From: Pseudomonas parakoreensis
Lineage (GTDB): Bacteria > Pseudomonadota > Gammaproteobacteria > Pseudomonadales > Pseudomonadaceae
Assembly (NCBI RefSeq): GCF_021602155.1
Contig: NZ_BQHY01000002.1
Location: 248,001-312,000 of the forward strand
Direction of reading: 5' to 3'
DNA length: 64,000 nt
Made by a program: the position numbers and the translations under genes. Of this stretch, positions 15,823 through 25,221 are shown in pieces. The notes below the pieces were generated by a model. It did not search any database, was not told where the DNA came from, and saw nothing but the letters and a program-made list of their open reading frames with translations. Positions within the stretch are counted from its first letter, which is position 1; each line of letters opens with the position of its first letter.

Positions 15823-16873
15823 GATCGATATTCTGTCGTTCGGTGAAACCATGGCGATGCTGGTCGCCGAGCAGACCGGTGATCTGGCGGCGGTCGAACA
15901 TTTTCACAAACGCATTGCCGGCGCCGACAGCAATGTGGCGATCGGCTTGTCGCGCCTGGGTTTCAATGTGGCGTGGCTGAGCCGGGTCGGCGCCGATTCC
16001 CTCGGCCGGTTCGTGGTCCAGACCTTGATCGAGGAAGGTCTGGATTGCAGTCACGTCGCGGTCGATGACCAGCACCCGACCGGTTTCCAGTTCAAATCCC
16101 GTAACGACGATGGCAGCGACCCACAGGTCGAGTATTTCCGCCGTGGCTCCGCGGCCAGTCGTCTGTCCGTACAGTCGATCACCGATACCTTGCTCAGCGC
16201 CCGTCACCTGCACGCCACCGGGATTCCACCGGCACTGTCAGCCAGCGCTCGGGAAATGTCGTTCGAACTGATGACTCGCATGCGCTATGCCGGGCGCAGC
16301 GTGTCGTTCGACCCGAACCTGCGCCCAAGCCTGTGGGCCAGCGAACGGGAGATGATCCGCGAAATCAACCGCCTCGCCGCCCTCGCCCACTGGGTACTGC
16401 CGGGTTTGAGCGAAGGTCGCTTGCTGACCGGGTTCGAAGACCCGGCGGACATTGCCGCGTTCTATCTCGACCAGGGCGCTGAAGCCGTGGCGATCAAGCT
16501 TGGCCCGCAGGGCGCCTATTACCGCACGCAACTGGATCAGGGGTTTGTCGCCGGAGTACCGGTGGCCAACGTGGTCGACACCGTGGGTGCGGGTGATGGA
16601 TTTGCGGTCGGCATGATCAGTGCCCTGCTGGAGCATCAGAGTTTTGCCGAGGCGGTGCAACGCGCCAACTGGATTGGCAGTCGGGCGGTGCAGAGTCGCG
16701 GGGATATGGAGGGGTTGCCGACCCGGTCCGAGCTCATCGCTGAATTCCAGTCCGCCATCGCTGGCAAGCCAGCTCCCACAGGGTTCGGCGGTGGGAATGC
16801 AATAGTCGACTTACCCGAGATACCTGTGGGAGCTGGCTTGCCAGCGATGAGGCCCGCTCAGACAACCCATTAA
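15815..16873 (+). CDS. kguK: KguK, 2-ketogluconate kinase with REP-encoded tail
   Basis: A PfkB-family sugar kinase that phosphorylates 2-ketogluconate to 2-keto-6-phosphogluconate in the cytoplasm. It has the N-terminal signature GADSNVAIGLSRLG and the C-terminal ATP/catalytic signature DTVGAGDGF with the catalytic Asp near residue 262. The ATG at 15815 overlaps the kguE end. It is 352 residues long, against about 316 in the usual enzyme. The last 40 or so residues (from about AIAGKPAPTG to VGAGLPAM...) are translated from an in-frame family C REP pair that has replaced the normal stop region. The core is intact, so activity is expected. Confidence 0.92.
   Translation: MSEIDILSFGETMAMLVAEQTGDLAAVEHFHKRIAGADSNVAIGLSRLGFNVAWLSRVGADSLGRFVVQTLIEEGLDCSHVAVDDQHPTGFQFKSRNDDGSDPQVEYFRRGSAASRLSVQSITDTLLSARHLHATGIPPALSASAREMSFELMTRMRYAGRSVSFDPNLRPSLWASEREMIREINRLAALAHWVLPGLSEGRLLTGFEDPADIAAFYLDQGAEAVAIKLGPQGAYYRTQLDQGFVAGVPVANVVDTVGAGDGFAVGMISALLEHQSFAEAVQRANWIGSRAVQSRGDMEGLPTRSELIAEFQSAIAGKPAPTGFGGGNAIVDLPEIPVGAGLPAMRPAQTTH
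16756..16855. repeat. REP pair, family C, inside kguK
   Basis: Two inverted copies of the family C palindrome lying entirely within the kguK reading frame and encoding its C-terminal tail, including AIAGKPAPTG and VGAGLPAM. Confidence 0.88.
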
Positions 16874-16916
16874 TTGAACCTGCTGCGACAAAAACAACAA
16901 GCTCAGGAGCAACACC

Positions 16917-18215
16917 ATGAAAACCGCAACCCTCGCCGCCCGCCGCTGGTGGTACATCATGCCGATCGTGTTCATCACCTACAGCCTGGCGTATCTCGAT
17001 CGCGCCAACTACGGCTTCGCCGCCGCCTCGGGCATGGCCGCCGACCTGATGATCACACCGGGCCTGTCTTCATTGCTCGGGGCGCTGTTCTTCCTCGGCT
17101 ACTTTTTCTTCCAGGTGCCCGGGGCGATCTACGCGCAAAAGCACAGCGTGAAAAAGCTGATTTTCTTCAGCCTGATCTTCTGGGGCGGGCTCGCCACGCT
17201 GACCGGCGTGGTCTCCAATGCCTATTGGCTGATCGTCATCCGCTTCATGCTCGGCGTGGTCGAAGCCGCGGTGATGCCGGCGATGCTGGTCTACCTGTGC
17301 CACTGGTTCACCCGTGCCGAGCGCTCGCGGGCCAACACTTTTCTGATCCTCGGCAACCCGGTCACGATGCTGTGGATGTCGGTGGTCTCGGGCTATCTGG
17401 TGCAGCACTTCAGCTGGCGCTGGATGTTCATCATCGAAGGTTTGCCGGCGGTGCTCTGGGCGTTTATCTGGTGGAAACTGGCTGATGATCGTCCGGCTCA
17501 GGCCAAGTGGCTGAACGCGCAGGAAAAGCACGATCTGGAAAGCGCTCTCGCCGCCGAACAGGTCGGGATCAAAGCGGTGAAGAACTACGCCGAAGCCTTC
17601 CGTTCGCCGAAGGTGATCATTCTGGCGCTGCAGTTTTTCTGCTGGAGCATCGGCGTCTACGGCTTCGTGCTGTGGCTGCCGTCGATTCTCAAGGCCGGCG
17701 CGCAAATGGACATGATCGAAGCCGGCTGGCTGTCGGCGCTGCCGTACCTGGCGGCGGTGATCGGCATGCTCGCGGTGTCGTGGGGCTCGGACAAACTGCA
17801 AAAACGCAAACGCTTCGTCTGGCCGCCGCTGCTGATCGCCTCCATCGCGTTCTACGGCTCCTACGCCTTGGGCGCGGAACATTTCTGGTGGTCCTACACG
17901 CTGCTGGTGATCGCCGGCGCCTGCATGTACGCGCCTTACGGGCCGTTCTTCGCCATCGTTCCGGAGATCCTCCCGGCCAATGTTGCCGGTGGGGCTATGG
18001 CGCTGATCAACAGCATGGGCGCGCTCGGTTCGTTCGGCGGCTCGTACCTGGTCGGTTATCTGAACAGCTCCACCGGCTCGCCCGGCGCTTCGTACCTGCT
18101 GATGAGCGGCGCGTTGCTGCTGTCGGTGGTGCTGACGATTTTTCTCAAGCCCGGCGCCAGTGATCGTGTCGTGGCCAAAGCCGTTGCCACGCGTCCCGTG
18201 CCGGCACATTCCTGA
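16917..18215 (+). CDS. kguT: KguT, 2-ketogluconate MFS transporter
   Basis: A 432-residue major facilitator of the anion:cation symporter group, with 12 predicted membrane segments. The N-terminal family signature YSLAYLDRANYGFA lies at about residues 22-35. It should import 2-ketogluconate from the periplasm, where glucose and gluconate are oxidised. AGGAGCAACACC precedes the ATG. It follows kguK by 43 bp and precedes kguD by 14 bp in the standard kguEKTD order. Confidence 0.93.
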   Translation: MKTATLAARRWWYIMPIVFITYSLAYLDRANYGFAAASGMAADLMITPGLSSLLGALFFLGYFFFQVPGAIYAQKHSVKKLIFFSLIFWGGLATLTGVVSNAYWLIVIRFMLGVVEAAVMPAMLVYLCHWFTRAERSRANTFLILGNPVTMLWMSVVSGYLVQHFSWRWMFIIEGLPAVLWAFIWWKLADDRPAQAKWLNAQEKHDLESALAAEQVGIKAVKNYAEAFRSPKVIILALQFFCWSIGVYGFVLWLPSILKAGAQMDMIEAGWLSALPYLAAVIGMLAVSWGSDKLQKRKRFVWPPLLIASIAFYGSYALGAEHFWWSYTLLVIAGACMYAPYGPFFAIVPEILPANVAGGAMALINSMGALGSFGGSYLVGYLNSSTGSPGASYLLMSGALLLSVVLTIFLKPGASDRVVAKAVATRPVPAHS

Positions 18216-18229
18216 AGAGATTTTTGCCC

Positions 18230-19207
18230 ATGAAAAAGCAAGTCGTGCTGTACAAAAAACTGTCGCCGGCGCTGATGGCGCGCCTGCAACAAGCGTGTGA
18301 AGTGACGCTGATCGAAAGCCTCGACGCCGACGGCCTGATGAAGCTGCGCGACGCCTTGCCGAGCGCCCACGGTTTGCTCGGCGCCAGCCTCAGACTCGAC
18401 GCCGCGCTGCTCGATCTGGCGCCGCACCTGCAGGCGATTGCCAGCGTTTCGGTCGGTGTCGACAACTACGACATCGACTACCTGAGCCGGCGCAAGATCC
18501 TTCTCAGCAACACCCCGGATGTGCTCACCGAAACCACCGCTGACACTGGCTTCGCCCTGATCCTCGCCACGGCCCGGCGCGTGGTGGAACTGGCGAACAT
18601 GGTGCGCAGCGGCCAGTGGCACCGCAACATCGGCCCGGCGCATTTCGGCACCGATGTGCACGGCAAGACTCTGGGCATCATCGGCATGGGTCGCATCGGC
18701 GAAGCGCTGGCGCAACGCGGGCATTTCGGTTTTGGCATGCCGGTGCTTTATCACAGCCAGTCGCGCAAACCGGCAGTCGAGGCACGTTTTGACGCGCAGT
18801 ACCGCAGCCTTGAGGCGCTGCTGCAAGAGGCGGATTTCATCTGCCTGACCCTGCCGCTGACCGCGCAGACCGAAGGTTTGATCGGCACCGAGCAATTTGC
18901 GTTGATGCGCCCCGAAAGCATCTTCATCAATATCTCGCGGGGCAAGGTGGTGGATGAAGCGGCGCTGATCGGCGCGCTGCGCCATCAACGGATTCGCGCG
19001 GCGGGGCTGGATGTGTTCGAGCGTGAACCGCTGAATCATGACTCGCCGTTGTTGCAGCTGAATAATGTGGTGGCAACGCCGCACATGGGTTCGGCGACGC
19101 ATGAGACGCGGGAGGCGATGGCGCGGTGTGCGGTGGACAATCTGCTGGTGGCTTTGGCTGGGGAGAAGCCGGCTAATCTGGTGAATCCAGCGGCTTGGCA
19201 GGGCTGA
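18230..19207 (+). CDS. kguD: KguD, 2-keto-6-phosphogluconate reductase
   Basis: A 325-residue D-isomer-specific 2-hydroxyacid dehydrogenase. The Rossmann motif is GIIGMGRIGEA. The catalytic Arg is in NISRGKVVDE, the Glu in FEREPL and the His in TPHMGSAT. It reduces 2-keto-6-phosphogluconate to 6-phosphogluconate, feeding the Entner-Doudoroff pathway, and completes the kgu route. The ATG at 18230 is preferred over an in-frame TTG two codons upstream. The operon ends here, followed by a REP pair. Confidence 0.93.
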   Translation: MKKQVVLYKKLSPALMARLQQACEVTLIESLDADGLMKLRDALPSAHGLLGASLRLDAALLDLAPHLQAIASVSVGVDNYDIDYLSRRKILLSNTPDVLTETTADTGFALILATARRVVELANMVRSGQWHRNIGPAHFGTDVHGKTLGIIGMGRIGEALAQRGHFGFGMPVLYHSQSRKPAVEARFDAQYRSLEALLQEADFICLTLPLTAQTEGLIGTEQFALMRPESIFINISRGKVVDEAALIGALRHQRIRAAGLDVFEREPLNHDSPLLQLNNVVATPHMGSATHETREAMARCAVDNLLVALAGEKPANLVNPAAWQG

Positions 19208-19233
19208 GATCTTCAGTGGCTGTTCTGTCCAAA

Positions 19234-19325
19234 TCGCTGGCAAGCCAGCTCCCACAGGGTTTTGTGTCGTTCTGAACTGTAACGAACACTGAAGAACCTG
19301 TGGGAGCTGACTTGCCAGCGATGAG
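19234..19325. repeat. REP pair, family C (inverted)
   Basis: Two inverted family C copies between the convergent kguD and aruH genes. No classical terminator is seen, so the hairpins may end both transcripts. Confidence 0.85.
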
Positions 19326-19349
19326 GCCGGGACAGGCAACACAAAACTG

Positions 19350-20537
19350 TCAGGCACTGCGCGCCTGCAACAACTGCACCGCACACAACGCAATCCGTGC
19401 ACAGGCATCCGCCAGCTTCACCCGGTCCAGCACCAGCCCGATGCGAATATGCCCCGCCGCACTCGGCCCGAAGGCCTCACCGGCCAGCACCGACACCCCG
19501 TAACCTTCCAGCAGCCGCTCGGCAAATGCCTGCGCACCAAACCCGGTCTGGCGCACATCGACCATCACGAACATCCCGCCATCCGGGCGAATCGGCTGCA
19601 GCCCCGGGCAACCGCGCAAGCGTTCGCACACCAGATCGCGACGCAACCGATATTCCTCGCGCATCTGCGTCACCTCCGGCAGATCTCTTGCCAACGCGAC
19701 CTCTGCTGCTTTCTGCACAAAATCCGGCAGACCGAACAGCATGCTCAACGACAGGTTCACCAGATGCTCGGCCAGCGCTTTCGGCCCGATCGACCAGCCG
19801 ATGCGCCAACCAGTCATGGCGTGGGATTTCGACAGACTGTTGATGGTCGCCGTGCGTTCGGCCATGCCCGGCAGACTCGCCGGGCTGATGTGCTCGCCCT
19901 CGTAAAGCAGATCGCTGTAGACCTCGTCGCTGATCAGCCACAAATCGTGACGCACGCACAGCGCCGCCAGCGCTTGCCAGATCAGCAGGGAAAGGCTCGC
20001 GCCGGAAGGATTATTGGGACTGTTGAGCAACATCGCGCGGGTCTTCGGCGTGATCCGCGCGGCGACATCGGCGGGGTCAACGCGAAAGCCGTTTTCCGGC
20101 CGTACCGGTACCGGCACCACCGTCGCGCCGCACGCGCCGAACACGCCCTCGTAGGTCACGTACATTGGCTCGGCGACGATCACCTCGTCACCCGGATCCA
20201 GCAGGCATTGAGCGACCGAATACACCGCGCATTGCGCACCGGGCAGCACGATCACGTGCTCGGCATCCACCACCTGACCGCTGCGCCGCTGGTGGCGAGC
20301 GGCGATCAGCTTGCGCAGCGCCAGTCGGCCACGCACTTCGGAATAATGCGTATCGCCAGCCAGCAGACTGTCGATGGCGCCGTGAATGATCGGCAGCGGC
20401 GTGTCGAAATCCGGATCACCCACGCTCAGCAGCAGAATGTCGACTCCCTCGGCGCGCAACGCCAGCGCGCGGTCATGAATCTGCCAGGCCGCTGCCCCCT
20501 CCCCGGCGATGCGTTGGGTCAAGGCTGAATAGCGCAT
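19350..20537 (-). CDS. aruH: AruH, arginine:pyruvate transaminase
   Basis: A 395-residue class I/II PLP aminotransferase. The PLP lysine lies in SLSKSHAMTGWRIGW, with NSPNNPSGA and ISDEVYSDLLYEGEH in the cofactor region and a C-terminal Arg in GHIRIGLVL. The N-terminus MRYSALTQRIAGEGAAAW and many internal blocks match my recollection of P. aeruginosa AruH, which transfers the arginine amino group to pyruvate, giving 2-ketoarginine and alanine. The usual partner aruI (2-ketoarginine decarboxylase) is not adjacent. AGGAGACGTA precedes the ATG. It lies 41 bp after a chemoreceptor gene on the same strand, suggesting co-transcription. Confidence 0.85.
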   Translation of the reverse strand: MRYSALTQRIAGEGAAAWQIHDRALALRAEGVDILLLSVGDPDFDTPLPIIHGAIDSLLAGDTHYSEVRGRLALRKLIAARHQRRSGQVVDAEHVIVLPGAQCAVYSVAQCLLDPGDEVIVAEPMYVTYEGVFGACGATVVPVPVRPENGFRVDPADVAARITPKTRAMLLNSPNNPSGASLSLLIWQALAALCVRHDLWLISDEVYSDLLYEGEHISPASLPGMAERTATINSLSKSHAMTGWRIGWSIGPKALAEHLVNLSLSMLFGLPDFVQKAAEVALARDLPEVTQMREEYRLRRDLVCERLRGCPGLQPIRPDGGMFVMVDVRQTGFGAQAFAERLLEGYGVSVLAGEAFGPSAAGHIRIGLVLDRVKLADACARIALCAVQLLQARSA

Positions 20538-20578
20538 GTACGTCTCCTGATGGCGCGGTCTCCAGCCTTCACCCTAGG

Positions 20579-22204
20579 TCAAATCACAAACCGCGCCACC
20601 ATCGCGTTCAAATCCACCGCCAGACGCGACAGTTCATGGGTCGCGGCGCTGGTCTGGTTGGCCCCGGCAGCCGATTGCGTGGCCAGGTCACGGATGTTGA
20701 CGAGGTTGCGATCGACCTCACGCGAGACCTGTGCCTGCTCTTCCGAAGCGCTGGCGATCACCAGGTTGCGCTCGTTGATCTGATGGATCGACTGGGTAAT
20801 CTGCTCCAGTGCCACGCCAGCGGCACGAGCCATTTCCAGGGTGGTCTGGGTGCGCTGGTTGCTTTGCTGCATCGACGACACGGCTTCACCGGTGCCGTTC
20901 TGAATACCGGCGACCATTTTTTCGATTTCCTGAGTCGACTGCGCGGTGCGATGGGCCAAGGCGCGCACTTCGTCCGCCACCACCGCAAAACCACGTCCGG
21001 CCTCACCGGCACGCGCCGCTTCGATCGCCGCATTGAGGGCCAGCAGGTTGGTCTGTTCGGCGATGGCGCGGATCACGTCCAGCACCTTGCCGATGTCACG
21101 CCCCTGCGCGGCGAGGCCTTCGATCATTTGTGCAGTGCTCTGCACGTCATGGGTCATGGTCTGGATCGCGTCGACGGTTTTCACCACTTGATCGCGCCCT
21201 TCGCGGGCGGCCTGGGTCGACTGGTTCGACGCTTCAGAGGTCGACACCGCGTTGCGTGCCACCTCTTCCACCGCGGCGGTCATTTCGTTGACGGCGGTGG
21301 CGGCCTGTTCGATCTCGTTGTTCTGCTGTTGCAGGCCACGGGAGGCTTCTTCGGTGACCGCGCTGAGTTCTTCGGCTGCAGCGCCCAATTGAGTGGCGGA
21401 GCCGGCAATCTGTTCGATGGTTTTGCGCAGATTGGTCTGCATCGTCGACAAGGCTTGCAGCAATTGTGTGGCTTCGTCTTTGCCATCCACTTCAATCGAC
21501 TGGGTCAGGTTGCCGCCAGCGATGGTTTGCGCCGCCTGCACGGCACGGTTCAGCGGGGTGACGATGCTGCGGGTCAGCAACCAGGCCAGCAATACCGTGG
21601 CCAGTGCTGCGATGACCGCGACAATCACGATGCCGGTAATTGCGCTGTCGTAGTGGTTGCCCGCCAGGGTCGAAGCCGTTTTGGCGTCGGCGGCGTTGAT
21701 CGCAATCAACTTGTTCAGTTGCTCGCCCATCTTGTCGGTGCCGTCCTTGATCTTCGTGTTGATCAGGGCGCGCATCTCGTCGAGTTTGTCCTGGCGCGAC
21801 AGGTCCAACATCTGGTTTTGTGCCTGCAGATAGTTGTCCAGGGTCGTCGAGAACTCCTGATACAACGCGCGCTCTTCCGAACCTGCCGGCAGTACCGCGT
21901 AACTGGCCTGAGCAGCGCGCACCTTGTCTACCAGCGCACCGATGCGGGTCTGGGCTTCCTGCAACCCGGCCGGTTCACGATTGACCAGAACGCGGAACGA
22001 AAGAATACGCAGGCGCAGGACATTTTCCGTCACCACCGCGAGTTGGGTGACGCTCGGCAACTGCGTCGAATCCATCTCCAGGGAGGCCTGACGGATGATC
22101 GACATGCGATTGACGGCGAACACGCCGAGTAGGATCACCAGCAGGGCAATAAAGGCAAAACCGAGGAAGGCACGGGGCGCGATATTCAGATTACGCAAGG
22201 ACAT
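20579..22204 (-). CDS. Methyl-accepting chemotaxis protein (4HB-type)
   Basis: A 541-residue chemoreceptor. TM1 lies at about 12-30, a periplasmic four-helix-bundle ligand domain at about 33-188, TM2 at about 190-211, then HAMP, then the cytoplasmic signalling domain. The hairpin tip is complete ([35 protein letters not shown]). There is no C-terminal CheR/CheB pentapeptide. It precedes aruH by 41 bp on the same strand, so amino-acid sensing is an attractive but unproven idea. A flagellar sigma-28-like promoter is seen upstream. Confidence 0.92.
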   Translation of the reverse strand: MSLRNLNIAPRAFLGFAFIALLVILLGVFAVNRMSIIRQASLEMDSTQLPSVTQLAVVTENVLRLRILSFRVLVNREPAGLQEAQTRIGALVDKVRAAQASYAVLPAGSEERALYQEFSTTLDNYLQAQNQMLDLSRQDKLDEMRALINTKIKDGTDKMGEQLNKLIAINAADAKTASTLAGNHYDSAITGIVIVAVIAALATVLLAWLLTRSIVTPLNRAVQAAQTIAGGNLTQSIEVDGKDEATQLLQALSTMQTNLRKTIEQIAGSATQLGAAAEELSAVTEEASRGLQQQNNEIEQAATAVNEMTAAVEEVARNAVSTSEASNQSTQAAREGRDQVVKTVDAIQTMTHDVQSTAQMIEGLAAQGRDIGKVLDVIRAIAEQTNLLALNAAIEAARAGEAGRGFAVVADEVRALAHRTAQSTQEIEKMVAGIQNGTGEAVSSMQQSNQRTQTTLEMARAAGVALEQITQSIHQINERNLVIASASEEQAQVSREVDRNLVNIRDLATQSAAGANQTSAATHELSRLAVDLNAMVARFVI

Positions 22205-22316
22205 GGTTGGACTCTCGGATAGAGGTAACTGCGAGCGTCCTTGCCGTCATCACTGGCCCTTGAGCGGGGTCAGTCCGGCGGCACTGTTCGAGGGAATCTG
22301 TGTGCGCCTGACCTCT

Positions 22317-22343
22317 GTATCGGCGGCGCTTTAGGAAGATTTC
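22317..22343 (-). promoter_or_regulatory. Candidate FliA (sigma-28) promoter
   Basis: On the minus strand, GAAATCTT, an 11-bp spacer and GCCGATAC match the flagellar consensus TAAAGTTT-N11-GCCGATAA at 5 of 8 and 7 of 8 positions. It is about 110 bp upstream of the chemoreceptor start, a gene class normally read by this sigma factor. Confidence 0.55.
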
Positions 22344-22402
22344 GTGTAAAGCGAAAATATTTCTCAAGGTGCTTCACAACTGAAACACCCTGACACCAAC
22401 CC

Positions 22403-22525
22403 TCTGTGGCGAGGGGATTCATCCCCGATCGGCTGCGCAGCAGTCGCAAAATCTCAAAACTGGTTTTTAGCGAAAAACGCAGGAGGCTGCTTCGCAGCCC
22501 ATCGGGGATGAATCCCCTCGCCACA
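22403..22525. repeat. REP pair, family D (inverted)
   Basis: GTGGCGAGGGGATTCATCCC and its inverse, with an internal inverted GGCTGC(G)/GCAGCC arm. A longer cruciform than families A-C. Confidence 0.85.
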
Positions 22526-22539
22526 ACATCTTCACGCAG

Positions 22540-23682
22540 TCAGTTATTGACTTTGGCCATCCGCCAGACGCGGGCAATGTCAGTCGCGCGTTCACGCAAC
22601 AAGCGTGGAGCTTCGGCGCAGGCCTGCTCCAGGGTCATCGGGCCGCTGGTGACTGCGAATGCGGCGTCGATGCCGTGTTCGTAGAGCTCCTGGTAACCCT
22701 CGCCGAGCGTGCCGGCGATGACAATGACCGGGACACCGTGTTTTTTGGCAATCCGCGCCACACCAAACGGCGTTTTGCCGCGCAGGGTCTGCGCGTCGAA
22801 GCGACCTTCGCCAGTGATCACCAGATCGGCGCCGTCGACCGCTTCCGCAAGGCCCACCAATTCGGCCACCACTTCCACGCCTGCTTGAAATTGCGCACCG
22901 AGAAACGCTTTCGCCGCAAAGCCCAGCCCGCCGGCCGCGCCGCTGCCCGGCTCATCGCGAACGTCTTTGCCCAACGCTTGCGCGCAGAGCTCGGCGAAGT
23001 GACCGAGGGCCTGATCCAGTTGTTGCACCTGTACCGGTGACGCGCCCTTTTGCGGGCCGAAAATCGCCGAGGCACCGTGCGGCCCGCACAGTGGATTGTT
23101 GACGTCGGCGGCGATATCGAAGCGCACGTGGGCCAGACGCGGATCAAGCTCGCTCAAGTCCAGCCGCGCCAGTTGCGCCAAGGCCAGGCCGCCCGGCACC
23201 AGAGCCTGCCCCTGAGCATCGAGCAATTTCACCCCGAGCGCCTGCATCGCGCCGGCGCCGCCATCGTTGGTGGCGCTGCCGCCAATGGCCAGAATCACCC
23301 GTTGCGCGCCGGCATCCAGCGCGGCGCGAATCAGTTCACCGGTGCCGAAGGTGCTAGTGATACAGGCATCGCGCTGCCCCGTAGGCACCAACTGCAAACC
23401 ACTGGCCTCGGCCATTTCAATGATCGCGGTGTGGTTGTGCGGCAACCAGCCCCACGCCGCATCGACCGGAGTGCCCAGCGGCCCGCGCACCCGAGTCCGG
23501 CGCAGTTCGCCTTCACAGGCAGCAAGAATCGATTCCACCGTGCCCTCGCCGCCGTCGGCCATCGGGCATTTGACCAGCGTGGCGTGTGGCCAGACTTGCG
23601 CCAGCCCCAGCGCAATGGCCTCGGCAACGCCTTGGGCACTCAGGCTGTCCTTGAACGAATCGGGGGCGATGACGATCTTCAT
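22540..23682 (-). CDS. Glycerate 2-kinase (GlxK/GarK type)
   Basis: A 380-residue type I glycerate kinase, which phosphorylates D-glycerate with ATP and links glyoxylate or aldarate breakdown to glycolysis. Family motifs are the N-terminal MKIVIAPDSFKDSLSA, AIGGSATNDGGAGAM, GSGAAGGLGFA and TGEGRFDAQT. The start at 23682 gives the canonical N-terminus, and the upstream in-frame extension is non-coding. It lies downstream of a CdaR-type regulator on the same strand, with a REP pair in the gap. Those neighbours suggest a role in glycerate or sugar-diacid use. Confidence 0.92.
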   Translation of the reverse strand: MKIVIAPDSFKDSLSAQGVAEAIALGLAQVWPHATLVKCPMADGGEGTVESILAACEGELRRTRVRGPLGTPVDAAWGWLPHNHTAIIEMAEASGLQLVPTGQRDACITSTFGTGELIRAALDAGAQRVILAIGGSATNDGGAGAMQALGVKLLDAQGQALVPGGLALAQLARLDLSELDPRLAHVRFDIAADVNNPLCGPHGASAIFGPQKGASPVQVQQLDQALGHFAELCAQALGKDVRDEPGSGAAGGLGFAAKAFLGAQFQAGVEVVAELVGLAEAVDGADLVITGEGRFDAQTLRGKTPFGVARIAKKHGVPVIVIAGTLGEGYQELYEHGIDAAFAVTSGPMTLEQACAEAPRLLRERATDIARVWRMAKVNN

Positions 23683-23817
23683 GCGAATTCTCCAGTTCCA
23701 ATGCTCCTCATGCTGCCAGTCGGCATGCGCATTGACGCCTGTCCGCTGCACAAGGGCGGTTGGCGTTTATTGTTCATTTCTACAAAAGCCTTGGACTTGA
23801 TGCCGAATGCTCTGGCC

Positions 23818-23912
23818 TCATCGCTGGCAAGCCAGCTCCCACAGGGATCTTCAGTGGCTACATAACTTGTAATCACCTTGTAACCTGTGGGAGCTGGCTT
23901 GCCAGCGATGGC
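23818..23912. repeat. REP pair, family C (inverted)
   Basis: Two inverted family C copies in the 245-bp gap between the cdaR-like and glycerate kinase genes. Confidence 0.85.
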
Positions 23913-23927
23913 GGCCTTAAGAACAAC

Positions 23928-25049
23928 TCATACCGCCGGATCAGTCTGCGGCAGTAATTGCACCCCAAGGTACAACGCCAACATCCCGTCCAGCCGCAAC
24001 GGATCAACTCCGCTGATCTCGGCAATCCGCTCCATCCGGTAACGCAAGCTGTTGCGGTGAATGCCCAGCGCATCGGCACAGGCCTGGCTCTGGCCGTCGT
24101 GTTCGCACCAACTGCGCAGGGTCGCGAGCAACTGGCCGTTACCGTCTTTGGCAATCACTTTGCGCAACGGTTTGAGCAGTTCATCCAGCGCGTCGTCGTT
24201 GCGATGGCGCCAGAGCATCACCGGCAAACGATAGCGATTGAGCGTCAGCAGTCGCGACTGCGGCAGTACCTCCCGCCCATACGCCAGCAGATCACCGACC
24301 CGTCGATAACAGCGGCGCAAACCGGCCAGCCCATCCGCCTGCCCGCCGACGGCGATGCGCAGAATGTTCCAGCCCTGGCCATCGAGCTTTTCCAGCAAAC
24401 GATCATGCTCAACCGTCTGACTGGCGGGCCGGCACCACAGCAGCGATGACTTGGCCGAACTCACGCACCAGCTGTCCGGGTAGCGCGAGGTCAGCCACGC
24501 ACTCAGCACCTCGACGGTTTGTCCCGGCCCTTGTTCCAGGCCCAGCTCGAACAGGTATGGCACCCGGGTCAACTGCGGCTTGAGCCCCAGTTGCTGCGCC
24601 TCATCGACCAGCCGCGGCGAGTCGCCGGCGTCGCTCAACAGCAACGCCAGCAGGTCATCGCAACGCTGGCGCCGCCATTGCTGCTCGGCCTGCTGATTGC
24701 GCTGACCAACGAGCATTTCGGCAGTCATGCGCACCAGTTCGGCGTAGGTGCGCAGTTGCTCCGGCTCGCCGGTAATGCCGAGCACGCCAATCAGGCGCTG
24801 ATCAAGCAACAGAGGCAGGTTGATCCCCGGTTGCACACCTTTGAGATGCACCGCGGTTTGCGCATCGATTTCCACCACCCGCCCGTTGGCCAGCACCAGT
24901 TGCGCGCCTTCGTGGCGGGTGTTGATGCGCTCCGGCTCGCCACTGCCGAGGATCAGCCCCTGGCTGTCCATGACGTTGACGTTGTAGGGCAAAATGGCCA
25001 TGGCCCGGTCGACGATATCCTGAGCGAGGTCGTGATCGAGTTCGAACAT
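23928..25049 (-). CDS. CdaR/SdaR-type sugar diacid regulator
   Basis: A 373-residue transcription regulator. The N-terminal putative sugar-diacid recognition domain covers about 1-135 (DIVDRAMAILPYNVNVMDSQG, GVLGITGEPEQLRTYAELVRMTAEM). The C-terminal PucR-type helix-turn-helix is near 320-360 (DGQSQACADALGIHRNSLRYRMERIAEISGVDP). In E. coli, CdaR activates glucarate, galactarate and glycerate genes. The flanking glycerate kinase and divergent transporter fit that. The start is ATG at 25049 with AAGGA upstream. An in-frame TTG three codons earlier is less likely. Confidence 0.9.
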   Translation of the reverse strand: MFELDHDLAQDIVDRAMAILPYNVNVMDSQGLILGSGEPERINTRHEGAQLVLANGRVVEIDAQTAVHLKGVQPGINLPLLLDQRLIGVLGITGEPEQLRTYAELVRMTAEMLVGQRNQQAEQQWRRQRCDDLLALLLSDAGDSPRLVDEAQQLGLKPQLTRVPYLFELGLEQGPGQTVEVLSAWLTSRYPDSWCVSSAKSSLLWCRPASQTVEHDRLLEKLDGQGWNILRIAVGGQADGLAGLRRCYRRVGDLLAYGREVLPQSRLLTLNRYRLPVMLWRHRNDDALDELLKPLRKVIAKDGNGQLLATLRSWCEHDGQSQACADALGIHRNSLRYRMERIAEISGVDPLRLDGMLALYLGVQLLPQTDPAV

Positions 25050-25094
25050 GATCGGCAAAATCCTTAAGCAACGGCGGCGGACGGTTGTTCACCC

Positions 25095-25122
25095 GCACAG
25101 GGTCTGGCGGCAAACCCTGTGC
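25095..25122. promoter_or_regulatory. Candidate operator between cdaR-like and MFS genes
   Basis: GCACAGGGT (25095-25103) and ACCCTGTGC (25114-25122) form a perfect 9-bp inverted repeat with a 10-bp spacer in the divergent promoter region. It is a plausible site for the adjacent CdaR-like regulator. Confidence 0.45.
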
Positions 25123-25221
25123 TCAGGCACAAAGACAATCCGGCCACAGGTGGCCGAGACTCTCAGGGCGATCAACGTTAACCTGTGCATCGCAAAAAAT
25201 CATAATAAAGAGAGAGCCGCT

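Larger units (their letters stand above)
22205..22539. other. 335-bp intergenic region
   Basis: No gene is seen. It contains the leader and putative sigma-28 promoter of the chemoreceptor (22317-22343) and a family D REP pair (22403-22525) downstream of the glycerate kinase gene. Confidence 0.7.
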
